Source of the DNA: Alkalilacustris brevis | GTDB taxonomy: Bacteria; Pseudomonadota; Alphaproteobacteria; Rhodobacterales; Rhodobacteraceae | NCBI RefSeq assembly: GCF_003350345.1 | Contig: NZ_QNVJ01000058.1 | Location: forward strand, 1-55,544 | Reading direction: 5' to 3' | DNA: 55,544 bases | Shown: positions 1-8,494 of the stretch, in pieces | Layout of the letters: every line of letters starts with the position of its first letter | Position numbering within the stretch: position 1 is the stretch's first letter | Position numbers and translations under genes: made by a program | Notes under the pieces: model-generated | The model's input: only the letters and a program-made list of their open reading frames with translations | Database searches by the model: none | What the model was told of the DNA's origin: nothing

Positions 1-447
1 CGCCTCGCAAAGCGGGTCTCGCAATGTCATCCATGCGGGCAAAGCCGCGATGGAAGGGCAGTGAGAACGATTTGTCAGGTGGCAAAACATTGGGGGCTAC
101 CGAGAAAAGCCACTGCGGGGCTGCTGCGTGTAAGAACGCCCAACTGCCTGAACATTCGAGCCACGCGCGGCCCGGGCTGGTCGCCCGGACCAGACCGGGG
201 CCAATGTGCCGCTTCGATGCTGGTAGAAGCGCGTGCAACTCGCGTGGGTTTGCCGCGATTGCGCGCAGGGCTTCTGCAATCCCGCATGATAGCTTTCTGC
301 CAGCGGTTACTGCGTCTCGTGGCGGAGTTGCGCCACATCCACCGGCGCAAAGCGTCGTTTCCCCGCGCCTGCGGACCTGTTGGCGCGGGGCCTTCACATC
401 CCCTGCCCGGGCGCGTATAGCCAGCGCTGCAAAACCCGGAGATCAAG
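1..447. other. Stretch with no convincing gene upstream of suhB
   Basis: No reading frame here has the strong G/C third-position bias of the neighbouring genes, a good ribosome binding site or a recognisable protein. The longest frame, 61-420 on the plus strand, uses many A- or T-ending codons and has no known motif. The most visible structure is a perfect 9-bp inverted repeat, CCCCGCGCC at 361-369 and GGCGCGGGG at 382-390, about 60 bases before suhB. It has no T-run, so it is not a classic terminator. The window edge may cut off a gene to the left. Confidence 0.5.
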
Positions 448-1236
448 ATGCAAGGCAGCGCCAACCTCAACCTGATGATCAAGGCCGCCCGCAAGGCCGG
501 CCGCAGCCTGGTCAAGGATTTCCGCGAGGTCGAGAACCTCCAGGTCTCGGTCAAGGGGGCGGGTGATTTCGTGAGCCGGGCCGATCTGGCCTCGGAAAGG
601 ATGATCCGGGCCGAGCTGATGGGCGCGCGCCCCACCTATGGCTGGCTGGGCGAGGAATCCGAGCCCGTCGCCGGAACCGACCCGACGCGCCGCTGGATCG
701 TCGATCCGCTGGACGGCACCACGAATTTTCTGCACGGTCTGCCGCATTGGGCGATTTCCATCGCGCTCGAGCACAAGGGCGAGATTGTCGCGGGCGTCGT
801 CTTCGATGCCGCCAAGGACGAGATGTTCGTTGCCGAAAAGGGCGTTGGGGCCTTCATGAATGACCGCCGCATCCGGGTTTCCGGGCGTCGGCACCTGCAT
901 GAGGCGATCTTTGCAACGGGCGTGCCCTACGGGGCCAAGCGCACCCTGCCTGCCACGCTCAAGGACCTGGCGCGGCTGATGCCGACCTGCGCGGGGGTGC
1001 GGCGCTGGGGGGCGGCGGCGCTCGATCTCGCCTATGTGGCGACCGGGCGCTATGATGGCTTCTGGGAGCGCGAGTTGAACCCCTGGGACATGGCCGCGGG
1101 ACTGGTGCTGGTGCGCGAGGCCGGCGGCATGGTCTCGGGTCTGCGCGAGGGCAGCGATATCCTGGAATCAGGTGCCGTCATTGCCGCGAACGCTGAAATC
1201 TACCAGCCATTCACCGAGATTTTGCGCGCCGACTGA
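448..1236 (+). CDS. suhB: Inositol monophosphatase family protein (SuhB-like)
   Basis: 262-residue Mg2+-dependent phosphatase of the IMPase superfamily, probably cytoplasmic, hydrolysing inositol-1-phosphate or a related sugar phosphate. The metal-site motifs are all visible: the GEE acidic pair near residues 68-70, DPLDGTTNF at 86-94 (motif A) and WDMAAG around 213 (motif B). The length is normal for SuhB. The ATG at 448 follows a GGAG-like site. In enterobacteria SuhB also acts in ribosomal RNA antitermination, but nothing here shows that role. The gene converges on the rhomboid gene, with only 22 bases between the stops. Confidence 0.9.
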   Translation: MQGSANLNLMIKAARKAGRSLVKDFREVENLQVSVKGAGDFVSRADLASERMIRAELMGARPTYGWLGEESEPVAGTDPTRRWIVDPLDGTTNFLHGLPHWAISIALEHKGEIVAGVVFDAAKDEMFVAEKGVGAFMNDRRIRVSGRRHLHEAIFATGVPYGAKRTLPATLKDLARLMPTCAGVRRWGAAALDLAYVATGRYDGFWERELNPWDMAAGLVLVREAGGMVSGLREGSDILESGAVIAANAEIYQPFTEILRAD

Positions 1237-1258
1237 CCCCGCGCCTGCCGTCACCGTT

Positions 1259-2200
1259 TCATTTGCGGCGCGGCACCTTCGGCACCCGGCCCGCTTCGGG
1301 AACGGGAGGCGGCCCCTGGCGTGGTTTTTCCCGCTCGTTATCCTGCTGCGGCACCGGCGGCGGCCCCTTCGGGGCGCGCGGCGCGGGATGTCGTGACTGG
1401 CCGGGCAGGGGGGGCGGGCCCTTGGGGCCGCTGCCCCCGGTCGTGCGCGTCGGGGTCTTGCGCCGCCGCACTACCGGAACATGCGTCTTGCCGATGCGAT
1501 AGGTGGCCTCCGGGTGCGGCGGCTGGCCGAAATTGCGCCCCCAATAGGCCACGCCACCCCGGCGCAGCCAGATCGGCACGGTCAGCACCAGCCCCAGCGC
1601 AAAGCCGCCCGCATGGGCCCAGTAGGCCACGCCGCCTTCGCCGGGGGGCGCTGCGATGCCGCCGATCACCTGTAACGCGAACCAGATGCCCAGCATCAGC
1701 CATGCCGGCACCGGTATCACACGAAAATAGATCACCAGAAACAGGAACACATCGACCCGCGCGCGCGGAAACATCAGCAGATACCCTCCCAGCACCCCGG
1801 CAATGGCCCCCGAGGCCCCCACCATCGGGATCATCGAGCCGGGATCGGACAGCAACTGCAACAGTGCCGCCCCCGCGCCGCAGGCCAGATAAAAGAGCAG
1901 ATAGGGCAGGTGGCCCCATTCCTCTTCCATGTTGTCGCCAAAAATCCACAGAAACAGCATGTTGAAGCCAAGGTGCAGCCAGCCGCCGTGCAGGAATTGC
2001 GAGGTAATCAGCGTGTGCAGCCCTTGGCCCGCCTCCAGCCGGGCCGGCACCATGCCCCATTCTGCATATAGGAGCATCAGTTCATAAGGTTCTTCGAACA
2101 GTGGCAGGTAGCTGAAGAACAGCGCCACATTCGCCGCGATCAGCCCGTAGGTGACAAAGGGCACGCGGCCCGAGGGGTTGTGATCGCGGATCGGGAACAT
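1259..2200 (-). CDS. Rhomboid family intramembrane serine protease with proline-rich tail
   Basis: 313-residue inner-membrane protease. The catalytic serine sits in GASG (Ser about 130) and the catalytic histidine in AHAGGF (about 196). The oxyanion/His-Asn region HLGFN is at about 76-80. Hydrophobic segments occupy roughly residues 12-210. Beyond about 235 the protein becomes a basic, proline-rich cytoplasmic-type tail in which K/Q-GPPP-(L/V)-P is repeated three times. The start encodes MFPIRD, a common opening for alphaproteobacterial rhomboids. It lies 31 bases after the putA stop, in the loop of a perfect hairpin listed separately, so expression may depend on putA translation. The substrate is unknown. 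Confidence 0.92.
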   Translation of the reverse strand: MFPIRDHNPSGRVPFVTYGLIAANVALFFSYLPLFEEPYELMLLYAEWGMVPARLEAGQGLHTLITSQFLHGGWLHLGFNMLFLWIFGDNMEEEWGHLPYLLFYLACGAGAALLQLLSDPGSMIPMVGASGAIAGVLGGYLLMFPRARVDVFLFLVIYFRVIPVPAWLMLGIWFALQVIGGIAAPPGEGGVAYWAHAGGFALGLVLTVPIWLRRGGVAYWGRNFGQPPHPEATYRIGKTHVPVVRRRKTPTRTTGGSGPKGPPPLPGQSRHPAPRAPKGPPPVPQQDNEREKPRQGPPPVPEAGRVPKVPRRK

Positions 2201-2222
2201 CCACGCAGGCTTCCCGATCCGC
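2186..2222 (-). promoter_or_regulatory. Perfect 12-bp hairpin around the rhomboid start codon
   Basis: GCGGATCGGGAA at 2186-2197 and TTCCCGATCCGC at 2211-2222 are exact reverse complements separated by 13 bases. In the minus-strand mRNA the loop carries the region just upstream of, and including, the rhomboid ATG (2200-2198). The 3' arm is the next four codons (F-P-I-R). The putA stop codon is only about 10 bases upstream of the 5' arm. No U-run follows, so the element looks more like a translation-initiation switch or coupling element than a terminator. The role is inferred; the pairing is seen. Confidence 0.6.
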
Positions 2223-2231
2223 GGGGGATGG

Positions 2232-5200
2232 TCAAGCGCTCACCCGCGCCAGCAGCGCCGCATTGCCGCCCGCGGCGGTGGTGTCGATGCACAGGTGCCG
2301 CTCAAGCAGCACATGCGCCGGGTCGGGCAGCGTGGCGATCAGCGGCAGGATCGGCCCGTCGCGCCCGGCCAGAGCCTGCGCCAGGGCGCGGGCCTCGTCC
2401 TCGGGGCCCCAGAACAGCACGCCCGAAAACCCGTGCAGCCGCGTCAGCGCCACGGCGGAAAGGGGGCCGCAGGGCAGGGCGATGCCGCCAAGCGCCTCGA
2501 CCGCGGCGCGCTGTGCGTCCTGCGCTGCCTTGCCCGGCCCCAGGCACAGAAGCGGCGCGCGCCGATACGTTGACAGTCGGTTCGATTCGCCCGTGGGGCC
2601 GGGCATCTCGGTGGTGGAGACCGGCGTGTCATCGGGTTGCGCGGCATCAATCGCGGCCTGAAGCGTGGCGATGTCGGCACTGGCAGCGGCGGTGTCCTCC
2701 GCCCCGGTGTCGGGCGCAGTTTCGGGTGCGGGCCAGGCGGCGGCGAAACGTGGCACATAATGCGGCCCGCCTGCCTTGGGGCCGGTGCCAGAAAGGCCCT
2801 CGCCCCCGAACGGCTGGCTACCCACCACCGCGCCGATCTGGTTGCGGTTGACATAGATGTTGCCCACATGCAGCCGGTCGACGACTTGCTGCACCCGGTC
2901 GTCAATGCGGCTGTGCAGCCCGAAGGTCAGCCCGTAGCCGCTGGCGTTCACCGCATCGATCACCGCGTCGATCCGGCGCGCGTCGAATTCGGCGATATGC
3001 AGCACGGGGCCGAAGACCTCGCGCTCCAGGTCCTGGATGCCCTTTACGGCGATTACGGTGGGCGCGATGAAATACCCCGCGCCGGGGCGAGACAACTCCT
3101 TGACCACGCGGCCTTCGCTGCGCGCGGCCTCGATATGGGCGCGAATGTCACGCGCGGCCTGCCGGTCGATCACCGGGCCTGTATCGGTGGCCAGATCCCA
3201 CGGGTCGCCCAGGGTCAGCTCGTCCATCGCGTCGAACAGCATCTTGCGGAACTCGGGCGCGACATCGCGCTGCACATAAAGGCAGCGCAAGGCCGAACAG
3301 CGCTGCCCCGCCGACTGGAAGGCGCTGGCAAGAATATCGCGCACGGCCTGTTCATGCAGCGCTGTGGAATCGACGATCATCGCGTTCAGCCCGCCGGTTT
3401 CGGCGATCAAGGGCGCCTCGGGGGCCAGATGCGCGGCCATGCTGCGCCGGATCATTAATGCGGTCTCGGTGCTGCCGGTGAAGGCCACGCCGGCCACGCG
3501 CGCATCCGAGGTAAGCGCCGCGCCCACTGTCGCGCCATCGCCGGGCAGCAGTTGCAGCGCCGTGCGCGGCACGCCGGCCTCGTGCAGCAGGCGCACGGCG
3601 GCGGCGGCCACCAGCGCTGTCTGCTCGGCCGGCTTGGCCAGCACCGCATTGCCGGCGGCCAGCGCGCCGGCGATCTGCCCGGTGAAGATCGCCAGCGGGA
3701 AATTCCAAGGCGAGATGCAGGCGAAGGTGCCGCGCGGCCCGGTTTCCAGCTTTTCCGCCTGCGCGCCATAGAAATGCAGGAAATCCACGGCCTCGCGCAA
3801 TTCGCCCACCGAATCGAGCAGCGTCTTGCCCGCCTCACGCGCGAGAATGGCGAAGAGCGGGCCGAAATCGCGCTCATAGAGTTCGGCGGCGCGGGCCAGC
3901 ACTGCGCGACGCTCGCCCGCGCTGGCCTGCCAGGGTGCGGCGGCGGCAAGCGCGGTTTCCACATCGCTGGTGCTGGCGGGTGTGACGGTGCCCACCGTGT
4001 CATCGGGGCGGGCGGGGTTTATTACCGGTAGCGATTCGGCCCCCTCGACCGGCCCGGCCAGAATCGGGGTGGCGGTGAACCGGGCCGTGCGATGGGGCGC
4101 GCGGGCGGCCTCGATCACGGCCAGATCGACCGGGTCGGTCAGATCCCAGCCGCGGGAATTGGGCCGCTCGGGCGCGAACAGCTCGGGGCCGCGGCGGATC
4201 AGCGGGTTGCTGCCCGGCCCTGCCTGTTCCAGCGCTGCGAAGGGGCAGGCGGCGATCTTTTCGGGCGGCACGTTTTCATCGACGATCTGGTTGACGAAGG
4301 AGGAATTCGCCCCGTTTTCCAGCAGCCGCCGCACCAGATAGGCCAGCAGGTCGCGATGCGCGCCGACGGGGGCATAGATGCGGCAGCGCGTGCCATGGCG
4401 CGCGCGCACGATCTCATGCAGGCGTTCACCCATGCCGTGCAGGCGCTGGAATTCATATTCTTCCGGCTGCACGCGCATGTCTTGCACCATATCGAGGATC
4501 GCTGCCACGCTATGGGCGTTGTGGGTGGCGAATTGCGGATAGATCCGCGCGCGCATCGCCAGCAGTCGCCGCGCATTGGCGATATAGCTCACATCGCTGG
4601 CGGGCTTGCGGGTGAAAACCGGGAAACCATCAAGCCCCAGCACCTGCGCGCGCTTGATCTCGGTGTCCCAATAGGCGCCCTTGACCAGCCGCACCATGAT
4701 GCGGCGGTCGTGCCGCTCTGCCAGTTCGTGCAGCCAGTCGAGCACCGTGCCGGCGCGCTGACCATAGGCCTGCACCACCACGCCCAACCCGTCCCATCCG
4801 GCAAGCTCCGGATCGGCCATCAGCGCCTCGATCACATCGAGCGAAGGCACCAGCCGGTCGGCCTCTTCGGCGTCGATGTTCAGCCCGATCCCGGCCTGCG
4901 CGGCCATCTGCGCCAGCCTTCGCGCGCGCGGCAGCAGCTCATCCTCAAGGCGCGCGCGTTTGGCCATCTCGTAGCGCGGGTGCAGCGCCGATAGCTTGAC
5001 CGAGATGCCGGGATTGGCACGGATATCCCCGGCCGAGGCGCCGCTGCCGATCACGCCGATCGCCCTTGCATAGGCCGCGAAATAGCGCCCGGCGTCGGGT
5101 CCCGTGCGCGCGGCCTCGCCCAGCATGTCATAGGAATAGGTGTAGCCTTCGGCTTCGAGTTCGCGCGCGCGCTTCATCGCGGCCTCGATGGTTTCGCCCA

Positions 5201-5720
5201 GCACGAACTGCCGCCCCATCTCGCGCATGGCGCGGGCGGTGGCGGTGCGGATGACCGGCTCACCAAGCCGCTTTATCACCCCGCGCAAGGTGCCGGCGAC
5301 GCCGGGGCGGCTGTCTTCCAGAACCTTGCCCGTCAGCATCAGCCCCCAGGTCGAGGCATTGACCAGCGACGACGAAGAATGCCCCAGATGCTGCCCCCAG
5401 TCGGAGGGGGCGATCTTGTCCTCGATCAGGGCATCCATGGTGGGGGCGTCGGGCACGCGCAACAGCGCCTCGGCCAGGCACATCAGCGCGATGCCTTCAT
5501 CGGTGGAGAGCCCGTATTCGGCCAGGAACACTTCCATCAGGCCCGGCTTTGCGCTGGCGCGGATCTCGCGTACCAGATCGGCGGCCCGCGCGGTGATGCG
5601 CGCGCGCGCATCGGAGGGCAGTGCGGCAAGCTCGGTCAACCGGGCCAATGCTGCCGTTTCTTCGGCAAGGGCTTCCGTCTCGACCCGATGGCGCAACGCG
5701 GCAAGCTGATCATCTGTCAT
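2232..5720 (-). CDS. putA: Bifunctional proline dehydrogenase / L-glutamate gamma-semialdehyde dehydrogenase PutA
   Basis: 1162-residue enzyme oxidising proline to glutamate. It has an FAD proline dehydrogenase barrel (about residues 130-480, with RLVKGAYWDTEIK) followed by an NAD-dependent aldehyde dehydrogenase (about 540-1000). The catalytic cysteine is in GQRCSALRC near residue 806, with FTGSTET in the cofactor region. There is no N-terminal ribbon-helix-helix, unlike E. coli PutA, so the protein should not repress itself; the divergent Lrp-type regulator fits that role. About 150 residues extend past the dehydrogenase, as in longer type-B PutA proteins. The start at 5720 has an AAGGAG site upstream. 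Confidence 0.97.
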   Translation of the reverse strand: MTDDQLAALRHRVETEALAEETAALARLTELAALPSDARARITARAADLVREIRASAKPGLMEVFLAEYGLSTDEGIALMCLAEALLRVPDAPTMDALIEDKIAPSDWGQHLGHSSSSLVNASTWGLMLTGKVLEDSRPGVAGTLRGVIKRLGEPVIRTATARAMREMGRQFVLGETIEAAMKRARELEAEGYTYSYDMLGEAARTGPDAGRYFAAYARAIGVIGSGASAGDIRANPGISVKLSALHPRYEMAKRARLEDELLPRARRLAQMAAQAGIGLNIDAEEADRLVPSLDVIEALMADPELAGWDGLGVVVQAYGQRAGTVLDWLHELAERHDRRIMVRLVKGAYWDTEIKRAQVLGLDGFPVFTRKPASDVSYIANARRLLAMRARIYPQFATHNAHSVAAILDMVQDMRVQPEEYEFQRLHGMGERLHEIVRARHGTRCRIYAPVGAHRDLLAYLVRRLLENGANSSFVNQIVDENVPPEKIAACPFAALEQAGPGSNPLIRRGPELFAPERPNSRGWDLTDPVDLAVIEAARAPHRTARFTATPILAGPVEGAESLPVINPARPDDTVGTVTPASTSDVETALAAAAPWQASAGERRAVLARAAELYERDFGPLFAILAREAGKTLLDSVGELREAVDFLHFYGAQAEKLETGPRGTFACISPWNFPLAIFTGQIAGALAAGNAVLAKPAEQTALVAAAAVRLLHEAGVPRTALQLLPGDGATVGAALTSDARVAGVAFTGSTETALMIRRSMAAHLAPEAPLIAETGGLNAMIVDSTALHEQAVRDILASAFQSAGQRCSALRCLYVQRDVAPEFRKMLFDAMDELTLGDPWDLATDTGPVIDRQAARDIRAHIEAARSEGRVVKELSRPGAGYFIAPTVIAVKGIQDLEREVFGPVLHIAEFDARRIDAVIDAVNASGYGLTFGLHSRIDDRVQQVVDRLHVGNIYVNRNQIGAVVGSQPFGGEGLSGTGPKAGGPHYVPRFAAAWPAPETAPDTGAEDTAAASADIATLQAAIDAAQPDDTPVSTTEMPGPTGESNRLSTYRRAPLLCLGPGKAAQDAQRAAVEALGGIALPCGPLSAVALTRLHGFSGVLFWGPEDEARALAQALAGRDGPILPLIATLPDPAHVLLERHLCIDTTAAGGNAALLARVSA

Positions 5721-5777
5721 GGCGAGGCTCCTTTTTTCCCGACTTTATCGTGAAATGCGGTTTCTTTCTTCCTTATT

Positions 5778-5785
5778 TTGCGCAA
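5778..5785. promoter_or_regulatory. Candidate PutR operator in the putA-putR intergenic region
   Basis: The 102 bases between the divergent starts are AT-rich compared with the surroundings. They include the perfect palindrome TTGCGCAA, followed two bases on by another palindrome, CAATTG-like sequence at 5784-5789. Lrp/AsnC regulators commonly bind such short palindromes near their own gene and target. No binding data are available, so this is a position-based guess. Confidence 0.3.
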
Positions 5786-5822
5786 TTGTGGGTCTAAATG
5801 GCTTCTGTGGAGGTATTTTAAA

Positions 5823-6287
5823 ATGCAAAAAGACTATTCCGGTCTGGACCGCTTTGACGCGGCGATTCTGCGCGAGCTGTCGACCGAGGGCCGGCTGAGC
5901 GTGACCGAGCTGGCGCGCCGCATCGGGCTTTCGAAATCGCCGACCCAGGCACGGCTGCGGCGGCTCGAGGATGACGGGGTGATCCTGGGATACCGCGCGG
6001 TGCTGAACCCGGTCCGGATCGGGGCGGCGCATGTGGCATTCGTGGAGGTCAAGCTGTCGGATACGCGCGAGGCCGCGCTCGATGCCTTCAACGCCGCGGT
6101 CCGGCAGGTGCCGGAGATCGAGGAATGCCACCTCATCGCCGGGGGGTTCGATTACCTGATAAAGGTGCGTACGCAGGACATCGCCGCCTATCGCCATGTG
6201 CTGGCCGAGCGGATCTCAAGCCTGCCGCATGTGACATCGACCTCGACCCATGTCGCGATGGAGGCGGTCAAGGAAACCGGACCCTGA
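5823..6287 (+). CDS. putR: Lrp/AsnC family regulator, probable proline-responsive activator PutR
   Basis: 154-residue regulator. The N-terminal winged helix is seen in LDRFDAAILRELSTEGRLS and the recognition-helix segment GLSKSPTQARLRRLEDDGVI. It is followed by an AsnC/RAM ligand-binding domain with the typical GGFDYLIKVRTQDI stretch near the end. I chose the ATG at 5823 rather than upstream alternative starts because GGAGG at 5809-5813 lies nine bases before it and the protein then begins like its family. Its position back-to-back with putA, which lacks its own DNA-binding domain, indicates it activates putA in response to proline, as PutR does in Rhodobacter. The specific role is inferred from context. 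Confidence 0.9.
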   Translation: MQKDYSGLDRFDAAILRELSTEGRLSVTELARRIGLSKSPTQARLRRLEDDGVILGYRAVLNPVRIGAAHVAFVEVKLSDTREAALDAFNAAVRQVPEIEECHLIAGGFDYLIKVRTQDIAAYRHVLAERISSLPHVTSTSTHVAMEAVKETGP

Positions 6288-6317
6288 GCGTAGGGCAGGG
6301 ACGGTGCCGCGCGGCAA

Positions 6318-7523
6318 TCAGACCTGGTCGAGCGCGCCGCGCAGGTCGGAGATCAGGTCATCGGGGTCTTCCAGCCCGATGCTCAGGCGCACCAGCCCCG
6401 GTGTGATTCCGAGGTGTTTTTTCTGATCGTCGGGCAGGCGCTGGTGGGTCGTGGTGGCCGGGTGGGTCACCAGGCTTTTCGCGTCGCCCAGGTTGTTGGT
6501 GATGCGGAAAATGCGTAACGCGTCGAGCATCCGGAAGGCGGCTTCCTGCCCGCCCTTCACATCTATGGAAAGCACCGTGCCGCCCGATTCCATCTGCGCG
6601 CGGGCCAGCGCGTGCTGGGGGTGGCTTTCCAGATGCGGGTAGAGCACCCGCGCAAGCCGCGCGTCACCCTCGAGCGTGCGCGCGATCTTGAGCGCGCCCT
6701 TGGCCTGCGCGCGCACCCGCAAATCCAGCGTTTCCATTCCCTTGAGCATCACCCAGGCGTTGAACGGGCTGAGCGCGCCACCGGTGTGTTTCATGTAGGG
6801 TTCGACCGTCTTGCGGATGAACTCGCGCCGACCAAGGATCACCCCGCCCAGGCAACGGCCCTGGCCGTCGATGTGCTTGGTGGCGGAATAGACCACGATA
6901 TCGGCGCCCAGCTCGATCGCCCGCGAGAATACCGGCGTGGCGAATACGTTGTCAGCCACCACCAGCGCGCCTGCCGCATGGGCCATTTCGGCCACGGCGG
7001 CGATGTCGATAAGTTCCAGCGTGGGGTTCGACACGGTCTCAAAGAAAACCGCCCTCGTGCCCGGGCGGATCGCGGCGCGCCACTGGTCGAGATCGGCGCC
7101 GTCGACCAGCGTGAGTTCGACGCCGAAGCGGGTGAGCACTTCTTCGAGGATATAGAGGCACGAGCCGAACAGCGCGCGCGACGACACCACATGATCGCCC
7201 GCGCGCAGCATCGACATCAGCGCGCCGTTGACTGCGGCCATTCCGGAGGCGGCGGCAAAGGCATCCTCGGCGCCTTCCAGATCGGCGATGCGTTCCTCGA
7301 ACATGCGCACGGTGGGGTTGCCGTAGCGGGCATAGATGAATTCGTCCGGACCGGCCTCGATGAAGCGGGCCTCGGCCGCGGCGGCGCTTTCATAGACAAA
7401 CCCCTGGGTAAGGAAGATTGCCTCGGACATCTCGCCATACTGGCTGCGCCGTGTGCCCGCATGCACTGCGCGTGTGCGCGGCTTCCAGCCGCCTTGCTGC
7501 GTCTTGTCGCTGTTGCCCGTCAT
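6318..7523 (-). CDS. metZ: O-succinylhomoserine sulfhydrylase MetZ
   Basis: 401-residue PLP enzyme of the Cys/Met metabolism family. It makes homocysteine from O-succinylhomoserine and sulfide in methionine synthesis. The PLP lysine lies in SATKHIDGQGR, and YARYGNPT and the ASGMAAV phosphate-binding stretch match MetZ. The ATG at 7523 was preferred to the longer upstream frame because the extension would run through the leader terminator and lacks family sequence. A G-rich ribosome binding site lies just upstream. The SAM-II riboswitch leader shows that end-product (SAM) control is likely. The gene converges on putR. Confidence 0.95.
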   Translation of the reverse strand: MTGNSDKTQQGGWKPRTRAVHAGTRRSQYGEMSEAIFLTQGFVYESAAAAEARFIEAGPDEFIYARYGNPTVRMFEERIADLEGAEDAFAAASGMAAVNGALMSMLRAGDHVVSSRALFGSCLYILEEVLTRFGVELTLVDGADLDQWRAAIRPGTRAVFFETVSNPTLELIDIAAVAEMAHAAGALVVADNVFATPVFSRAIELGADIVVYSATKHIDGQGRCLGGVILGRREFIRKTVEPYMKHTGGALSPFNAWVMLKGMETLDLRVRAQAKGALKIARTLEGDARLARVLYPHLESHPQHALARAQMESGGTVLSIDVKGGQEAAFRMLDALRIFRITNNLGDAKSLVTHPATTTHQRLPDDQKKHLGITPGLVRLSIGLEDPDDLISDLRGALDQV

Positions 7524-7544
7524 TGTCCGACCCCCGCCGCAAAC

Positions 7545-7576
7545 AAAAAAGCCCGATGCCGACCAAGGCACCGGGC
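7545..7576 (-). terminator. Intrinsic terminator in the metZ leader
   Basis: Read on the minus strand, GCCCGGTGCC (7576-7567) pairs with GGCATCGGGC (7560-7551) to give a 10-bp stem with one G-U pair. Six T residues (7550-7545) follow directly. The terminator lies between the SAM-II aptamer and the metZ start, so it is placed to stop transcription before the gene. Confidence 0.85.
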
Positions 7577-7586
7577 CTCAGGCCCG
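7572..7586 (-). promoter_or_regulatory. Alternative (antiterminator-like) hairpin in the metZ leader
   Basis: CGGGCC-TGA-GGCCCG forms a 6-bp hairpin. Its 3' arm overlaps the 5' arm of the terminator, so the two cannot form together. It directly follows the aptamer's terminal conserved bases, the right place for a switch element. The assignment is inferred from mutually exclusive pairing. Confidence 0.5.
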
Positions 7587-7587
7587 A

Positions 7588-7641
7588 CCTCTTTAGCGGC
7601 TTGTTTAACGTGGCCCGCAATCCAGCATACAAATCGCCACG
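7588..7641 (-). ncRNA. SAM-II (SAM-alpha) riboswitch aptamer
   Basis: On the minus strand the sequence opens with CGTGGCGATTTG, continues to TTGCGGGCCACG and ends with GTTAAACAA and GCTAAAGAGG. CGTGGC at the start pairs with GCCACG, and the A-rich stretch and the terminal GCTAAA supply the pseudoknot strands. These match the alphaproteobacterial SAM-II consensus as I remember it. The aptamer lies about 65 bases before metZ, its classic target, and about seven bases after a well-spaced promoter. It senses S-adenosylmethionine and would reduce metZ expression when SAM is plentiful. Confidence 0.9.
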
Positions 7642-7647
7642 CCCCGG

Positions 7648-7676
7648 CGGATACGCCCGAACGCGCGCGAGGTCAA
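7648..7676 (-). promoter_or_regulatory. Sigma-70-type promoter of metZ
   Basis: On the minus strand TTGACC (7676-7671) is separated by exactly 17 bases from TATCCG (7653-7648). The predicted transcription start falls at the first bases of the SAM-II aptamer, as expected for a riboswitch leader. Confidence 0.6.
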
Positions 7677-7768
7677 CCGCCCTGCACGCAGGATGCGCCC
7701 GGCGCGGCGGCTCTTGCCTTCGGGCCAGAAGGTGACATGTAGGTGTGAGGCAACAAGGAGTTTTGTGA

Positions 7769-8485
7769 ATGACCGCCGAAATCGACCTTTATTACTGGCC
7801 CACCCCGAATGGCTGGAAAATCTCGATCGCACTGGAGGAGATGGGCCTGCCTTACAAGTTGCATCTGGTCGATATCGGTGCAGGCGAACAGTTCAGGCCG
7901 GAGTTCCTGAAGATTTCCCCGAACAACCGGATGCCCGCGATCATCGATCGCGAAGGGCCCGATGGGGCGCCGATCTCGATTTTCGAGTCGGGCGCGATCC
8001 TGCAATATCTGGCGCGCAAGACCGGCCAGTTCGGCGGCAGCACCGAGCGCGAGCGCGTCGAGGTCGAACAATGGCTGATGTGGCAGATGGGCGGCGTGGG
8101 GCCGATGGCGGGGCAGGCGCATCACTTCCTCGCGACAGCGCCGACACTCGATCCGCCGCAGGACCTGCCCTATCCCAAGAATCGCTACCGCAACGAGGTG
8201 GCGCGGCTTTACCGGGTTCTGGACCGGCAGCTTGCCGACAATCGCTTTGTCGCGGGCGAATTCTATTCCATTGCCGACATGGCGATCTGGCCTTGGGCCT
8301 CGCTGTGGCAAAAGCAGGAGCAGACCCTCGACGAAGTGCCCAACTTCGTGCGCTGGATGGACGAGGTTGGCGCGCGCCCGGCGGTGCAACGCGGCCGCGC
8401 GCTGGCGATCGAAAAGCGCAAGGACGCGCCAAAGGACCGCAAGGCGCAGGAGCTTCTTTATGGCACCCAGCGCGCTGCGGGCTGA
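7769..8485 (+). CDS. Glutathione S-transferase family protein (YfcG/nu-class-like)
   Basis: 238-residue protein with an N-terminal thioredoxin-fold domain that starts IDLYYWPTPNGWKISIALEE and contains SPNNRMPAI and FESGAILQYLA. A helical C-terminal domain with FYSIADMAIWPW follows. The closest pattern I know is E. coli YfcG, a glutathione-dependent disulfide reductase, rather than a classical detoxifying transferase. The Asn after the TPNG motif replaces the Tyr or Ser of other classes. AAGGAG precedes the ATG. It diverges from metZ and ends 9 bases from yciB. The substrate is unknown. Confidence 0.88.
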   Translation: MTAEIDLYYWPTPNGWKISIALEEMGLPYKLHLVDIGAGEQFRPEFLKISPNNRMPAIIDREGPDGAPISIFESGAILQYLARKTGQFGGSTERERVEVEQWLMWQMGGVGPMAGQAHHFLATAPTLDPPQDLPYPKNRYRNEVARLYRVLDRQLADNRFVAGEFYSIADMAIWPWASLWQKQEQTLDEVPNFVRWMDEVGARPAVQRGRALAIEKRKDAPKDRKAQELLYGTQRAAG

Positions 8486-8494
8486 GGCCGCGCG

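Noticed and set aside
61-420. 119-codon frame before suhB
   Set aside because: GTG start without a ribosome site, weak third-position bias, and no known motif.
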